39,170 bases of DNA, taken from B73-G16 sp964448445. Lineage in GTDB: Bacteria > Desulfobacterota > B13-G15. Location: positions 1 through 39,170 of the forward strand of contig CAYVAU010000006.1 of assembly GCA_964448445.1 (NCBI GenBank). Direction: 5' to 3'. The notes under the pieces were generated by a model. It was not told the DNA's origin. It ran no database searches and was given only the letters and a program-made list of their open reading frames with translations. Shown piece by piece: positions 1 to 7,497 of the stretch. Every line of letters begins with the position of its first letter. The first letter of the stretch is position 1. The position numbers and the translations under genes are program-made.

Positions 1-59
1 CGATCAGGGAGGGTGGAAGGACCGTTGGGGCAGGGGTGGTGGCAGAGGTGATGGATTGA
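1..59 (+). CDS. tuf: Elongation factor Tu, C-terminal end (5' truncated by window)
   Basis: The first 59 bases read, from base 3, as an 18-residue tail IREGGRTVGAGVVAEVMD followed by TGA at 57-59. IREGGRTVGAGVV is the highly conserved end of EF-Tu domain 3, the GTPase that delivers aminoacyl-tRNA to the ribosome. The rest lies upstream of the window. Its position directly before rpmG, tRNA-Trp, secE and nusG matches the common bacterial tuf-secE-nusG order. The frame and the match are clear, but only the tail is visible. Confidence 0.93.
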   Translation, partial: IREGGRTVGAGVVAEVMD

Positions 60-70
60 GGTTGTGAAGG

Positions 71-220
71 ATGAGGGTTATAATTACCCTGGCCTGTACG
101 GAGTGCAAAAGGAGGAATTACACGACGACCAAAAACAAGAAGAATACGCCCGACAGGCTTGAGCTGAGGAAATTTTGTCCGTTTTGCAGGCGTCATACCG
201 TTCACAGGGAAGTAAGGTAG
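71..220 (+). CDS. rpmG: 50S ribosomal protein L33, zinc-ribbon type
   Basis: A 49-residue basic protein starting MRVIITLACTEC. L33 is a small protein of the large ribosomal subunit, near the E site. Two CxxC pairs (CTEC near residue 9 and CPFC near residue 38) frame a basic stretch that includes NYTTTKNK, the L33 signature. Both pairs are kept, so this is the zinc-binding form. The ATG is 11 bases after the tuf stop, with GAGG overlapping that stop as a plausible Shine-Dalgarno. The TAG stop (218-220) shares its last two bases with the first two of the following tRNA. Confidence 0.95.
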   Translation: MRVIITLACTECKRRNYTTTKNKKNTPDRLELRKFCPFCRRHTVHREVR

Positions 221-295
221 GCCAGTAGCTCTAACGGCAAGAGCGCCGGACTCCAAATCCGGAGGTTGGGGGTTCAAATCCCTCCTGGCCTGCCA
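219..295 (+). tRNA. trnW: tRNA-Trp (anticodon CCA)
   Basis: A full cloverleaf of 77 nt. The acceptor stem 219-225 pairs with 285-291 (7 of 7 pairs). D stem 228-231/241-244, anticodon stem 246-250/258-262 and T stem 268-272/280-284 (one G-U) all form. The anticodon loop 251-257 carries CCA at 253-255, hence tryptophan. The discriminator is G292 and the CCA tail (293-295) is encoded. It lies inside the tuf-rpmG-secE transcription unit and overlaps the rpmG stop codon by two bases, so tRNA 5' processing would cut within that stop codon. Confidence 0.97.
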
Positions 296-318
296 TTTTT
301 GATATTATAGGGGGATCT

Positions 319-513
319 TTGAGGGAGAAGATCAGGCAGCTGGTGCAATTTCTCAAGGAGGTCAGGGCCGAGTCCAGGCGGGTCAGTTGGGCCTCCCGCA
401 GGCAGGTCATGGGGGCGACGCTTGTGGTCTTGGTTTTGGTCCTCCTTTCGGCGGTTTATCTGGGGATTGTGGACCTTATTCTTGCGGCCCTCATCAGGGC
501 TGTTTTGGGGTGA
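319..513 (+). CDS. secE: Preprotein translocase subunit SecE
   Basis: A 64-residue protein with a short charged N-terminus (REKIRQLVQFLKEVRAE), the conserved amphipathic region RRVSWASRRQV, and one transmembrane helix (about residues 31-60). This is the minimal single-helix SecE that clamps SecY in the inner-membrane Sec translocon. The start is TTG at 319, with GGGG about 5 bases upstream; no in-frame ATG would keep the conserved N-terminus. It follows tRNA-Trp by 23 bases and its TGA (511-513) is 2 bases from nusG, so the two are probably co-translated. Confidence 0.93.
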   Translation: MREKIRQLVQFLKEVRAESRRVSWASRRQVMGATLVVLVLVLLSAVYLGIVDLILAALIRAVLG

Positions 514-515
514 AG

Positions 516-1079
516 ATGGCCCAGAGGTGGTATATAGTCCATACCCTTGCTGGTTATGAGGAAAAGGTGAAGGCGGCCCTTGAGGAACGTATACGGAAGT
601 TCGAGGAGGACAAGGTCCGCCGGGGTGAGAGGGACGCCCGTGGGAAGTATTTCTCCGAGATCATCGTCCCCACCGAGACGGTGATGGAGGTGGTTAGGGG
701 TAAGAAGCGCACCACCACCAAGAAGATCTTCCCGGGCTACATCTTGGTGAAGATGGAGTTGAACGACGAGACCTGGCATGTGGTAAGAAGCACCCCCAGG
801 GTCACGGGCTTTGCCGGCAACAGGAGTCGTCCCACTCCCCTTCCCGATGATGAGGCCGAGGAGCTCATCGCCCAGCTGAAGGAGGGGGCCTATCAGCCCA
901 AGCCCAGGGTTATGTTGAGGGAGGGGGATACGGTGAGGGTGATAGAGGGGCCGTTTGCCAATTTTGTGGGCACCGTTCAGGAGGTCAACACCGACAAGAG
1001 GAAGGTCAAGGTCCTGATAAGTATCTTCGGGAGGGCCACGCCCATTGAGCTCGATTACATGCAGGTAGAACCTGCCTGA
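516..1079 (+). CDS. nusG: Transcription termination/antitermination factor NusG
   Basis: A 187-residue protein with the NGN domain (starts AQRWYIVHTLAGYE; core KIFPGYILVKM) and a C-terminal KOW domain (about 130-187; core GDTVRVIEGPFANFVGTV). NusG binds RNA polymerase and links it to Rho or to ribosomal protein S10. The ATG at 516 follows the secE stop by 2 bases, and GGGGTGA across the end of secE can act as the Shine-Dalgarno. The frame stays open upstream inside secE, but the conserved N-terminus fixes this start. A charged insertion lies around residues 30-45 between the first helix and the FSEIIVPTE strand. Confidence 0.96.
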   Translation: MAQRWYIVHTLAGYEEKVKAALEERIRKFEEDKVRRGERDARGKYFSEIIVPTETVMEVVRGKKRTTTKKIFPGYILVKMELNDETWHVVRSTPRVTGFAGNRSRPTPLPDDEAEELIAQLKEGAYQPKPRVMLREGDTVRVIEGPFANFVGTVQEVNTDKRKVKVLISIFGRATPIELDYMQVEPA

Positions 1080-1091
1080 AAGGAGTGGGAG

Positions 1092-1520
1092 ATGGCAAAA
1101 AAGGAGGTGAAGGCAACGGTAAAGTTGAGGATTCCTGCAGGGCAGGCTTCCCCTTCGCCGCCCGTCGGTCCAGCCCTGGGGCAGCACGGGGTGAACATAA
1201 TGGATTTTTGCAAGGCCTTCAACGAGCGTACCAAGGGGATGGAGGGGACCATAGTCCCTGCGGTTGTGACCATCTACAAGGATCGCACCTTCGACTTCGT
1301 GCTGAAGACTCCCCCCACATCTTTCCTGTTGAAGCAAGCCGCCAAGATAGCCAAGGGCTCCCCTGAGCCGAACAGGATCAAGGTCGGAAAGGTCACCAGG
1401 AAGCAGATCGAGGAGATAGCCAGGATAAAGCTCCCCGATTTGAACACCCAGGACCTCGAGAAGGCCATGAGGATCATCGAGGGTACGGCCAGGAATATGG
1501 GGATCGAGGTCGTGGATTAG
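1092..1520 (+). CDS. rplK: 50S ribosomal protein L11
   Basis: A 142-residue protein with the L11 N-terminal motif (LRIPAGQASPSPPVGPALGQ) and the rRNA-binding C-terminal domain (ending EGTARNMGIEV). L11 binds the GTPase-associated centre of 23S rRNA. AAGGAG at 1079-1084 is a good ribosome site for the ATG at 1092. It sits in the standard order nusG-rplK-rplA, 12 bases after nusG and 9 bases before rplA. Length is the family norm. Confidence 0.98.
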   Translation: MAKKEVKATVKLRIPAGQASPSPPVGPALGQHGVNIMDFCKAFNERTKGMEGTIVPAVVTIYKDRTFDFVLKTPPTSFLLKQAAKIAKGSPEPNRIKVGKVTRKQIEEIARIKLPDLNTQDLEKAMRIIEGTARNMGIEVVD

Positions 1521-1529
1521 GAGGAGGGG

Positions 1530-2240
1530 ATGTCCAGGAGGGGCAAGAAGTATCTGGAAGCAAGGGCGAAGGTGGACAGGAATAGGCGTTATCCCCTTAA
1601 GGAAGCGGTTGAGCTTCTTAGGGAGCTTTCCTATGCGAGGTTCGATGAGACGGTGGATCTAGCCGTGAGGCTCGGGGTTGATCCCCGTAAGCCCGAGGAG
1701 ATGGTGAGGGGCAGTGTGGTCCTCCCCCACGGGACCGGCAGGGAGGTCAAGGTGCTGGTCTTCGCCAAGGGGGAGAAGGAGAAGGAGGCCAGGGAAGCTG
1801 GGGCAGACTATGTGGGTGCGGAGGAGCTCGCCCAGAAGATAGAGAAGGAAGGGTGGCTTGAGTTCGACAAGGTCGTTGCCACCCCTGACATGATGAAGGT
1901 GGTCTCCAGGCTCGGGAGGATCCTGGGGCCGAGGGGGCTTATGCCCTCCTCCAAGACGGGGACGGTGACCTTTGATGTGGGGAAGGTGGTCAAGGAGCTC
2001 AAGTCGGGGCGCATCGAGTATAAGGTGGATAAATACGGCAATGTCCATGTGCCTGTGGGAAAGGTCTCTTTTGGGCCCGATAAGATCTACGAGAATATCC
2101 TTGCGGTCCTTGACAGCATCGTCAGGGCCAAACCGGCCACAAGCAAGGGCACTTACATCAGGTCCATAACCGTCTCCACCACCATGGGACCCGGTGTGAA
2201 GGTCAGTCCGGAGTCCTTGCGAGAGGCCTTGAGCATGTAG
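1530..2240 (+). CDS. rplA: 50S ribosomal protein L1
   Basis: A 236-residue protein starting SRRGKKYLEARAKVDR, with the L1 signature around residues 120-145 (MMKVVSRLGRILGPRGLMP) and the C-terminal TVSTTMGPGVKV. L1 forms the mobile L1 stalk of the 50S subunit. In many bacteria it represses its own rplK-rplA mRNA, but no clear L1 mimic site was identified here. GGAGGGG immediately precedes the ATG. The stop (2238-2240) overlaps the Shine-Dalgarno of rplJ. Confidence 0.98.
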   Translation: MSRRGKKYLEARAKVDRNRRYPLKEAVELLRELSYARFDETVDLAVRLGVDPRKPEEMVRGSVVLPHGTGREVKVLVFAKGEKEKEAREAGADYVGAEELAQKIEKEGWLEFDKVVATPDMMKVVSRLGRILGPRGLMPSSKTGTVTFDVGKVVKELKSGRIEYKVDKYGNVHVPVGKVSFGPDKIYENILAVLDSIVRAKPATSKGTYIRSITVSTTMGPGVKVSPESLREALSM

Positions 2241-2251
2241 GAGGTCGGGAG

Positions 2252-2773
2252 GTGTTGAGGAGGGAGGACAAACAGAGATTGGTCCAGGAGTTGCATGAGA
2301 AGTTCAAGAGCGTTAAAGCCGTCTTTCTTACCGACTTCACGGGGCTTGATGTGGCCACCCTCACCCGGTTGCGGAGGCAGCTTAAGGAGCACGGGATCGA
2401 GTACAAAGTGGTCAAAAACACGCTCCTTCAGAGGGCGTCCGAGAAGACCGCCCTTGAGGCCCTTGCCGAGTATTTCGTGGGACCGAACGCCGTGGTGCTG
2501 GTCTACGACGATCCGGTACAATCTGCCAAGGTCCTGGTGGATTTCGTTCGGGAGGAGCCGGAGTTAGACATCAAAGTGGGGCTGGTCGAAGGGAGGGTCC
2601 TCGGGCCCGAAGATGTGAAGGCCCTTGCGAGTCTGCCGTCGAGGGAGGTCCTCATTGCCCAGTTGATCGGCATGCTCAAGGCCCCCCTTGCGCGTCTGGT
2701 GGGTGTCCTTGGGGCCCCGGTGCAGCAGTTGTTGGGGGTCCTTGAAGCCGTAAAGGAAAAGAAACAACAATAA
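2252..2773 (+). CDS. rplJ: 50S ribosomal protein L10
   Basis: A 173-residue protein. The N-terminal domain holds the L10 motifs FKSVKAVFLTDFTGL and YKVVKNTLLQRA, and the C-terminal helix (about 135-173) is the expected docking site for L7/L12 dimers. The chosen start is GTG 2252, with GGAGG at 2240-2244 spaced 7 bases; TTG 2255 is an alternative one codon later. Only 11 bases separate it from rplA, so the long L10 autoregulatory leader known from E. coli is absent at this junction. Confidence 0.96.
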   Translation: MLRREDKQRLVQELHEKFKSVKAVFLTDFTGLDVATLTRLRRQLKEHGIEYKVVKNTLLQRASEKTALEALAEYFVGPNAVVLVYDDPVQSAKVLVDFVREEPELDIKVGLVEGRVLGPEDVKALASLPSREVLIAQLIGMLKAPLARLVGVLGAPVQQLLGVLEAVKEKKQQ

Positions 2774-2792
2774 TTGTGAGGAGGAAAGGGAG

Positions 2793-3194
2793 ATGACCGA
2801 GGCCAGGCTTACCAAGGAGGATGTGATTAAGTACATCGAGCAAATGACGGTGCTGGAGCTCGCCGAGCTCGTCAAGGCCTTAGAGGAGAGGTTTGGGGTA
2901 CAAGCTATGGCCCCTGCGGCCGTAGCTCCTGCGGTCGGGGTAGCGGGTGCCCAGGCTGAGGCAGCTGCGCCAGCCGAGGAGAAGACCGAGTTTGACGTGA
3001 TCCTCACCAGTTATGGTGACAAGAAAATCCAGGTGATAAAGGCCGTAAGGGAGGTGACGGATCTCGGATTGAAGGAGGCCAAGGAGCTTGTGGAAGGGGT
3101 TCCCAAGCCCATAAAGGAAAAGGTCTCCAAAGAGGAGGCCATGAAGATCAAAGAGAAGATCGAGGCCGCAGGAGGGACGGTGGAGATCAAGTAA
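2793..3194 (+). CDS. rplL: 50S ribosomal protein L7/L12
   Basis: A 133-residue acidic protein. The N-terminal dimerisation domain (about 1-35, ELAELVKALEERFGV) is followed by an Ala/Pro-rich hinge of about 30 residues and the C-terminal factor-binding domain (KTEFDVIL, IKAVREVTDLGLKEAK, ending EAAGGTVEIK). It forms the ribosomal stalk that recruits EF-Tu, EF-G and other GTPases. It is slightly longer than the usual 120-130 residues because of the hinge. AGGAGGAAAGGGAG precedes the ATG. A 114-base spacer follows before rpoB. Confidence 0.97.
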   Translation: MTEARLTKEDVIKYIEQMTVLELAELVKALEERFGVQAMAPAAVAPAVGVAGAQAEAAAPAEEKTEFDVILTSYGDKKIQVIKAVREVTDLGLKEAKELVEGVPKPIKEKVSKEEAMKIKEKIEAAGGTVEIK

Positions 3195-3308
3195 AGGCCC
3201 TTTGTCCTTTTCCGCTTGATGTTCAAGAAGATATGAAAGGGGGAAAGGCAAAAGGGGGCTCTGGGGAGCTCAGGGTTCCCTTTACTCTGTATTTGGGGAG
3301 GTAAGGGA
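3195..3308 (+). promoter_or_regulatory. rplL-rpoB spacer with possible folded leader
   Basis: This is the largest gap in the ribosomal-RNA polymerase operon (114 bases). AAAGGG at 3251-3256 can pair with CCCTTT at 3278-3283, enclosing a small GCTC/GAGC hairpin at 3258-3269. GGGGAGG at 3295-3301 is the rpoB ribosome site. No convincing sigma70 promoter and no T-run terminator was found. In E. coli the equivalent gap holds an attenuator that sets the L12:RNA polymerase ratio; the same role here is only a possibility. Confidence 0.3.
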
Positions 3309-6300
3309 ATGGAGGTCTTGGAGCAAAGGAGGGTGCGGAAGAGGTATGGTACCGTCAAGGAGATAATTGGGATGCCGCACCTTCTTGAAGTGCAGCTGTC
3401 CTCCTACCGGAAGCTCCTGCAGAAGGATGTGCCTCCAGAGGAGCGAAGGGATGTGGGCATTCAGCGGGTCTTCAAGCAGATCTTCCCCATCAAGGACTTT
3501 TATGAAACGGCCGAGTTGCGCTTCGTGAGGTACCGCTTTGACGAGCCCAAGTACGATATCAAGGAGTGCATGGTAAAGGGAATCACATATGCGGCTCCCC
3601 TGAGGGTTACGGTTCAGCTTGTCATTTACGATGTCCAGGAGGGGGTAAAAACGGGACAGACCAAGGTCATAAAGGAACACGAGGTCTACTTCGGGGAATT
3701 TCCCCTCATGACCCCCAATGGCTGTTTCATCATCAATGGGACCCAAAGGGTCGTGGTGAACCAGCTCCACCGCTCCCCGGGGGTCTTCTTCGATCAGGAG
3801 ATGCCCAGTGCTTATGCAGGAAGGCCTATCTATACCGCCCGGGTTATTCCCTATAGGGGTTCTTGGCTGGACTTCGAGTTTGACCAAAAGGACCTGCTTT
3901 ACGTGAGGATAGACAGACGCAGGAAGATCCCCGCCACGACCCTGCTTAAGGCCGTGGGATATTCGACGGAGAAGCTCTTGGAGATCTTTTACGGCAAGGA
4001 CACGGTGGTCCTGCGGGAGGGCAGGTTTTACAAGAAGGCGGACCGGGAGGCCTTGCTCGGGGAAAGGGCACCTTGTGACATCGTCGATCCAAAAACCGGT
4101 GATTTGATCCTCAAGAAAGGCAGGAAGATAAACGAGGGGATCCTGAGGAAGATGGAGGAAGCCGGGATCGAGGAACTGCCCCTGGATGGGGATGCCCTGA
4201 TCGGGGTCCCTGTGGCCAGGGATGTTGTGGATCCCGACACCAGGGAGGTGATCCTTGAGGTCAACGAGGAGCTCACTCCGGAGAAGCTGGAGGAGATTCG
4301 GGCAAGGGGCATAAGGAGCTTTGAGGTCGTAAGGGTGAAGGAGTCGAGGAAATCCTTGGGCATTAGGGAAACCCTGGCCATTGATCCCGTGAGGCTCACG
4401 TCCTCCGAGAGGGAAGGGGCGTGGAAGGGAGAGGATCCTGAGGCTGAGCTTTCGAGGCTCGAGCAGGAGAAGGCCCTTATAGAGATCTATCGGAGGCTTA
4501 GGCCCGGTGAGCCCCCTGTGCTTGAGACCGCAAAGGCCTTCTTCAACAACCTCTTTTTCAATCCCGAGCGCTATGACCTCTCCCCTGTCGGAAGGATGAA
4601 GCTGAACCACAAACTTGGCCTCGACGTTCCCTATGATGTGACGGTCTTGAGGCCCGAGGACATCTTGGAAGTGGTCAAATACCTGGTGGGGCTTGCCGAG
4701 GGGGTGGGCAGTGTCGATGACATAGATCATCTGGGCAACCGCAGGGTGAGGACGGTGGGGGAGCTGGTTGAGAACCAGTTTTACATCGGGCTCAACAGGG
4801 TGGCTCAGGCCATAAAGGAGAAGATGAGCCTGCAGGATGTCGAGTTCCTGATGCCCCAGGATCTGGTGAATTCCAAGCCCCTGACCGCCACCCTGAAGGA
4901 GTTCTTCAGCTCCGGTCAGCTTTCGCAGTTCATGGATCAGACCAATCCGCTTTCCGAGACGACCCACAAGAGGCGTTTGAGTGCCCTGGGGCCTGGGGGG
5001 CTTTCTAGGGAAAGGGCCGGTTTTGAGGCCCGTGATGTCCATCCTTCCCATTACGGGAGGATCTGTCCCATAGAGACCCCCGAAGGGCCCAATATCGGGC
5101 TCATAGTTTCCCTCACCACCTATGCACGGATAAACGAGTTCGGTTTCATCGAGACCCCCTATCGCAGGGTCGTAAACGGCAGGGTCACCGATGAGGTGCA
5201 TTATCTCTACGCCCTCGACGAGGAGAAGTACACCATAACCCATTCCAAGGTCCCCTTGGATGATGAGGGGAGGATCGTTGCCGATCTGGTTCAGGCAAGA
5301 AGGGGTGGGGAGTACCTGATGGTCAGACCCGAGGAGGTGGATTACATTGACGTTTCGCCCAAGCAGGTGGTGAGCGTTTCGGCCTCGCTAATCCCCTTCC
5401 TGGAGCACGATGATGCCAACAGGGCCCTTATGGGGTCCAACATGCAGAGGCAAGCCGTTCCCCTCTTGAAGACCCAGGCCCCCCTCATCGGCACCGGGAT
5501 GGAGAGGGTTGTGGCAAAGGACTCAGGGGCCACCATTGTCGCAAAGCGGGGAGGGGTCGTGGAGAGCGTGGATGCCGAGCGGATTGTGATCAGGGCTGAA
5601 GAAGACGGCGAAGGGGTGGGTGTTGACATTTACAACCTGGTGAAATTCGAAAGGTCCAATCAGGGCACCTGTATCAACCAGCGGCCCATAGTGAAGAAAG
5701 GGGAAAAGGTGAGGAAGGGCGATGTGATCGCCGATGGGCCGAGTACTGAGCTTGGGGAGCTGGCCCTGGGGAAGAACGTCCTTGTGGCCTTTATGCCCTG
5801 GGGTGGTTACAACTTCGAGGATTCCATCCTGGTGAGCGAAAAGCTCTTAAAGGATGATGCCTTTACCTCGATCCACATAGAGGAATTCGAGTGCGTGGCC
5901 AGGGAGACGAAGCTCGGAAGAGAGGAAATAACCCGGGATATACCCAATGTGAGTGAGGAGCAGCTCAGGAATCTGGATGAAAGCGGCATAATCCGGATAG
6001 GGGCGGAGGTCAAACCGGGGGATATCCTAGTGGGGAAGGTCACCCCCAAAGGGGAGACCCAGCTCACCCCTGAGGAGAGGCTTCTGCGGGCCATCTTCGG
6101 CGAGAAGGCCGCCGATGTGAAGGACACCTCCCTTAGGGTACCCCACGGGATCGAGGGTGTGGTGATCGATACCCAAGTGTTGACCCGCAGGGGGATGGAG
6201 AAGGACAAGCGCGCCAAGGAGATAGAGGAGGCCGAAAAGGCGAAGATCCTCAAGGACATGGAAACCGAGAAGAAGATCATCGAAGAGTTCGTGAAGAAGA

Positions 6301-7484
6301 GGTGTTTAGAGTTACTTGAGGGGAAGGAGCTCAAGAAATCCTGGGAGAAGCTGTCAAGGGGTACCGTTCTTTCGGCCGAAGTCCTTGAGGGCATCCCTTG
6401 GAAGAGATGGAGGGATGTGCCTGTGGATCCCTCGGTGGCCCAGGAAGTCGCCTATGTTATAGAAAAGGGCCTTGAGGAGATGCACGAGATAGAGCGCAAG
6501 GCCAAGGAACGCATAAAGAAGGTGGAGGCCGGTGACGAGCTTCCACCGGGGGTCCTTAAGGTGGTCAAGGTCTATGTGGCCATGAAGCGGAAGCTGTCGG
6601 TTGGCGACAAGCTCACCGGTCGTCACGGAAACAAAGGGATTGTTTCCAGAATCCTGCCCGAGGAGGACATGCCCTATCTGGAGGACGGGACCCCTGTGGA
6701 GATGGTCCTGAATCCCCTGGGCGTGCCTTCCAGGATGAACCTCGGGCAGATCCTGGAGACTCACCTCGGCTGGGCGGCCAAGGGGCTGGGAGAAAGGGTG
6801 AAAGAATATCTCAAGGGAGGGGATGGCTCCCGGCTCACCGATCAGGAGGTGGAGGAGCTCAGGGCCTTTTTGATCGAGATCTTTTCCGAACCGGAGGTGA
6901 GGGAGGTCCTTAGGACCGCAGGGAGGGAGCAGCTATTGAGGTTTTCAGAGCGATTGAAGGACGGGATCTTCATGACGGTTCCGGTCTTTGATGGTGCCAA
7001 GGAGGACGAGATCCGCTTTGCCCTCATCAAGGCTGGATTGCCCGAGGACGGTGAGGTGGTCCTTTACGATGGCAGGACCGGTGAGCCCTTCGATCAGAAG
7101 GTGACCGTGGGCTACATGTACATGCTCAAGCTCCACCACCTGGTGGATGATAAGATCCATGCCCGCTCCATTGGACCTTACTCCCTCATCACCCAGCAAC
7201 CCCTGGGCGGAAAGGCTCAGTTTGGCGGCCAGCGCCTTGGGGAGATGGAGGTATGGGCCCTTGAGGCCTATGGTGCCGCTTATAGCCTGCAGGAGTTCCT
7301 GACGGTGAAGTCGGATGATGTGGGTGGAAGGACCAGGGCCTATGAGGCCATCGTCAAGGGGAAGGTGGACGTCCTGGATCCGGGCATCCCTGAGTCCTTC
7401 AACGTCATGGTCAAGGAACTCCAGGGACTGTGTTTGAATGTAGAGGTGATAGAGAAGGAGAAGGAAGAAAAGCCCAAGAAATAA
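3309..7484 (+). CDS. rpoB: DNA-directed RNA polymerase subunit beta
   Basis: A 1391-residue full-length beta subunit forming one jaw of RNA polymerase and part of the catalytic cleft. Landmarks: SYRKLL near the N-terminus; rifampicin-region core at about 534-565 (SGQLSQFMDQTNPLSE, HKRRLSALGPGGL); ETPEGPNIGLI; KPGDILVGKVTPKG; GDKLTGRHGNKG; and the end domain with GGKAQFGGQRLGEMEVWALEAYGA split over the last 150 residues. D543, H553 and S558 correspond to E. coli D516, H526 and S531 and are the rifampicin-sensitive residues. The ATG has GGGGAGG 7 bases upstream. A lysine/glutamate-rich coiled segment lies at about 965-1010. The stop is 13 bases from the preferred rpoC start. Confidence 0.98.
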   Translation: MEVLEQRRVRKRYGTVKEIIGMPHLLEVQLSSYRKLLQKDVPPEERRDVGIQRVFKQIFPIKDFYETAELRFVRYRFDEPKYDIKECMVKGITYAAPLRVTVQLVIYDVQEGVKTGQTKVIKEHEVYFGEFPLMTPNGCFIINGTQRVVVNQLHRSPGVFFDQEMPSAYAGRPIYTARVIPYRGSWLDFEFDQKDLLYVRIDRRRKIPATTLLKAVGYSTEKLLEIFYGKDTVVLREGRFYKKADREALLGERAPCDIVDPKTGDLILKKGRKINEGILRKMEEAGIEELPLDGDALIGVPVARDVVDPDTREVILEVNEELTPEKLEEIRARGIRSFEVVRVKESRKSLGIRETLAIDPVRLTSSEREGAWKGEDPEAELSRLEQEKALIEIYRRLRPGEPPVLETAKAFFNNLFFNPERYDLSPVGRMKLNHKLGLDVPYDVTVLRPEDILEVVKYLVGLAEGVGSVDDIDHLGNRRVRTVGELVENQFYIGLNRVAQAIKEKMSLQDVEFLMPQDLVNSKPLTATLKEFFSSGQLSQFMDQTNPLSETTHKRRLSALGPGGLSRERAGFEARDVHPSHYGRICPIETPEGPNIGLIVSLTTYARINEFGFIETPYRRVVNGRVTDEVHYLYALDEEKYTITHSKVPLDDEGRIVADLVQARRGGEYLMVRPEEVDYIDVSPKQVVSVSASLIPFLEHDDANRALMGSNMQRQAVPLLKTQAPLIGTGMERVVAKDSGATIVAKRGGVVESVDAERIVIRAEEDGEGVGVDIYNLVKFERSNQGTCINQRPIVKKGEKVRKGDVIADGPSTELGELALGKNVLVAFMPWGGYNFEDSILVSEKLLKDDAFTSIHIEEFECVARETKLGREEITRDIPNVSEEQLRNLDESGIIRIGAEVKPGDILVGKVTPKGETQLTPEERLLRAIFGEKAADVKDTSLRVPHGIEGVVIDTQVLTRRGMEKDKRAKEIEEAEKAKILKDMETEKKIIEEFVKKRCLELLEGKELKKSWEKLSRGTVLSAEVLEGIPWKRWRDVPVDPSVAQEVAYVIEKGLEEMHEIERKAKERIKKVEAGDELPPGVLKVVKVYVAMKRKLSVGDKLTGRHGNKGIVSRILPEEDMPYLEDGTPVEMVLNPLGVPSRMNLGQILETHLGWAAKGLGERVKEYLKGGDGSRLTDQEVEELRAFLIEIFSEPEVREVLRTAGREQLLRFSERLKDGIFMTVPVFDGAKEDEIRFALIKAGLPEDGEVVLYDGRTGEPFDQKVTVGYMYMLKLHHLVDDKIHARSIGPYSLITQQPLGGKAQFGGQRLGEMEVWALEAYGAAYSLQEFLTVKSDDVGGRTRAYEAIVKGKVDVLDPGIPESFNVMVKELQGLCLNVEVIEKEKEEKPKK

Positions 7485-7497
7485 AAGGAGGGTGACC

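Noticed and set aside
456..1337. Long minus-strand open frames opposite nusG-rplK, and similar long frames opposite rpoB, rpoC and lptD (for example 3282-5243 and 10561-11478 minus, 26872-28428 plus)
   Set aside because: They lie fully opposite strongly conserved genes, have low-complexity Leu/Pro/Gly/His-rich composition and no family motifs. They are a by-product of the purine-rich codon usage.
7492..7494. GTG 7492 as the rpoC start
   Set aside because: The Shine-Dalgarno AAGGAGG directly touches it; GTG 7498 has proper spacing and gives the usual N-terminus.
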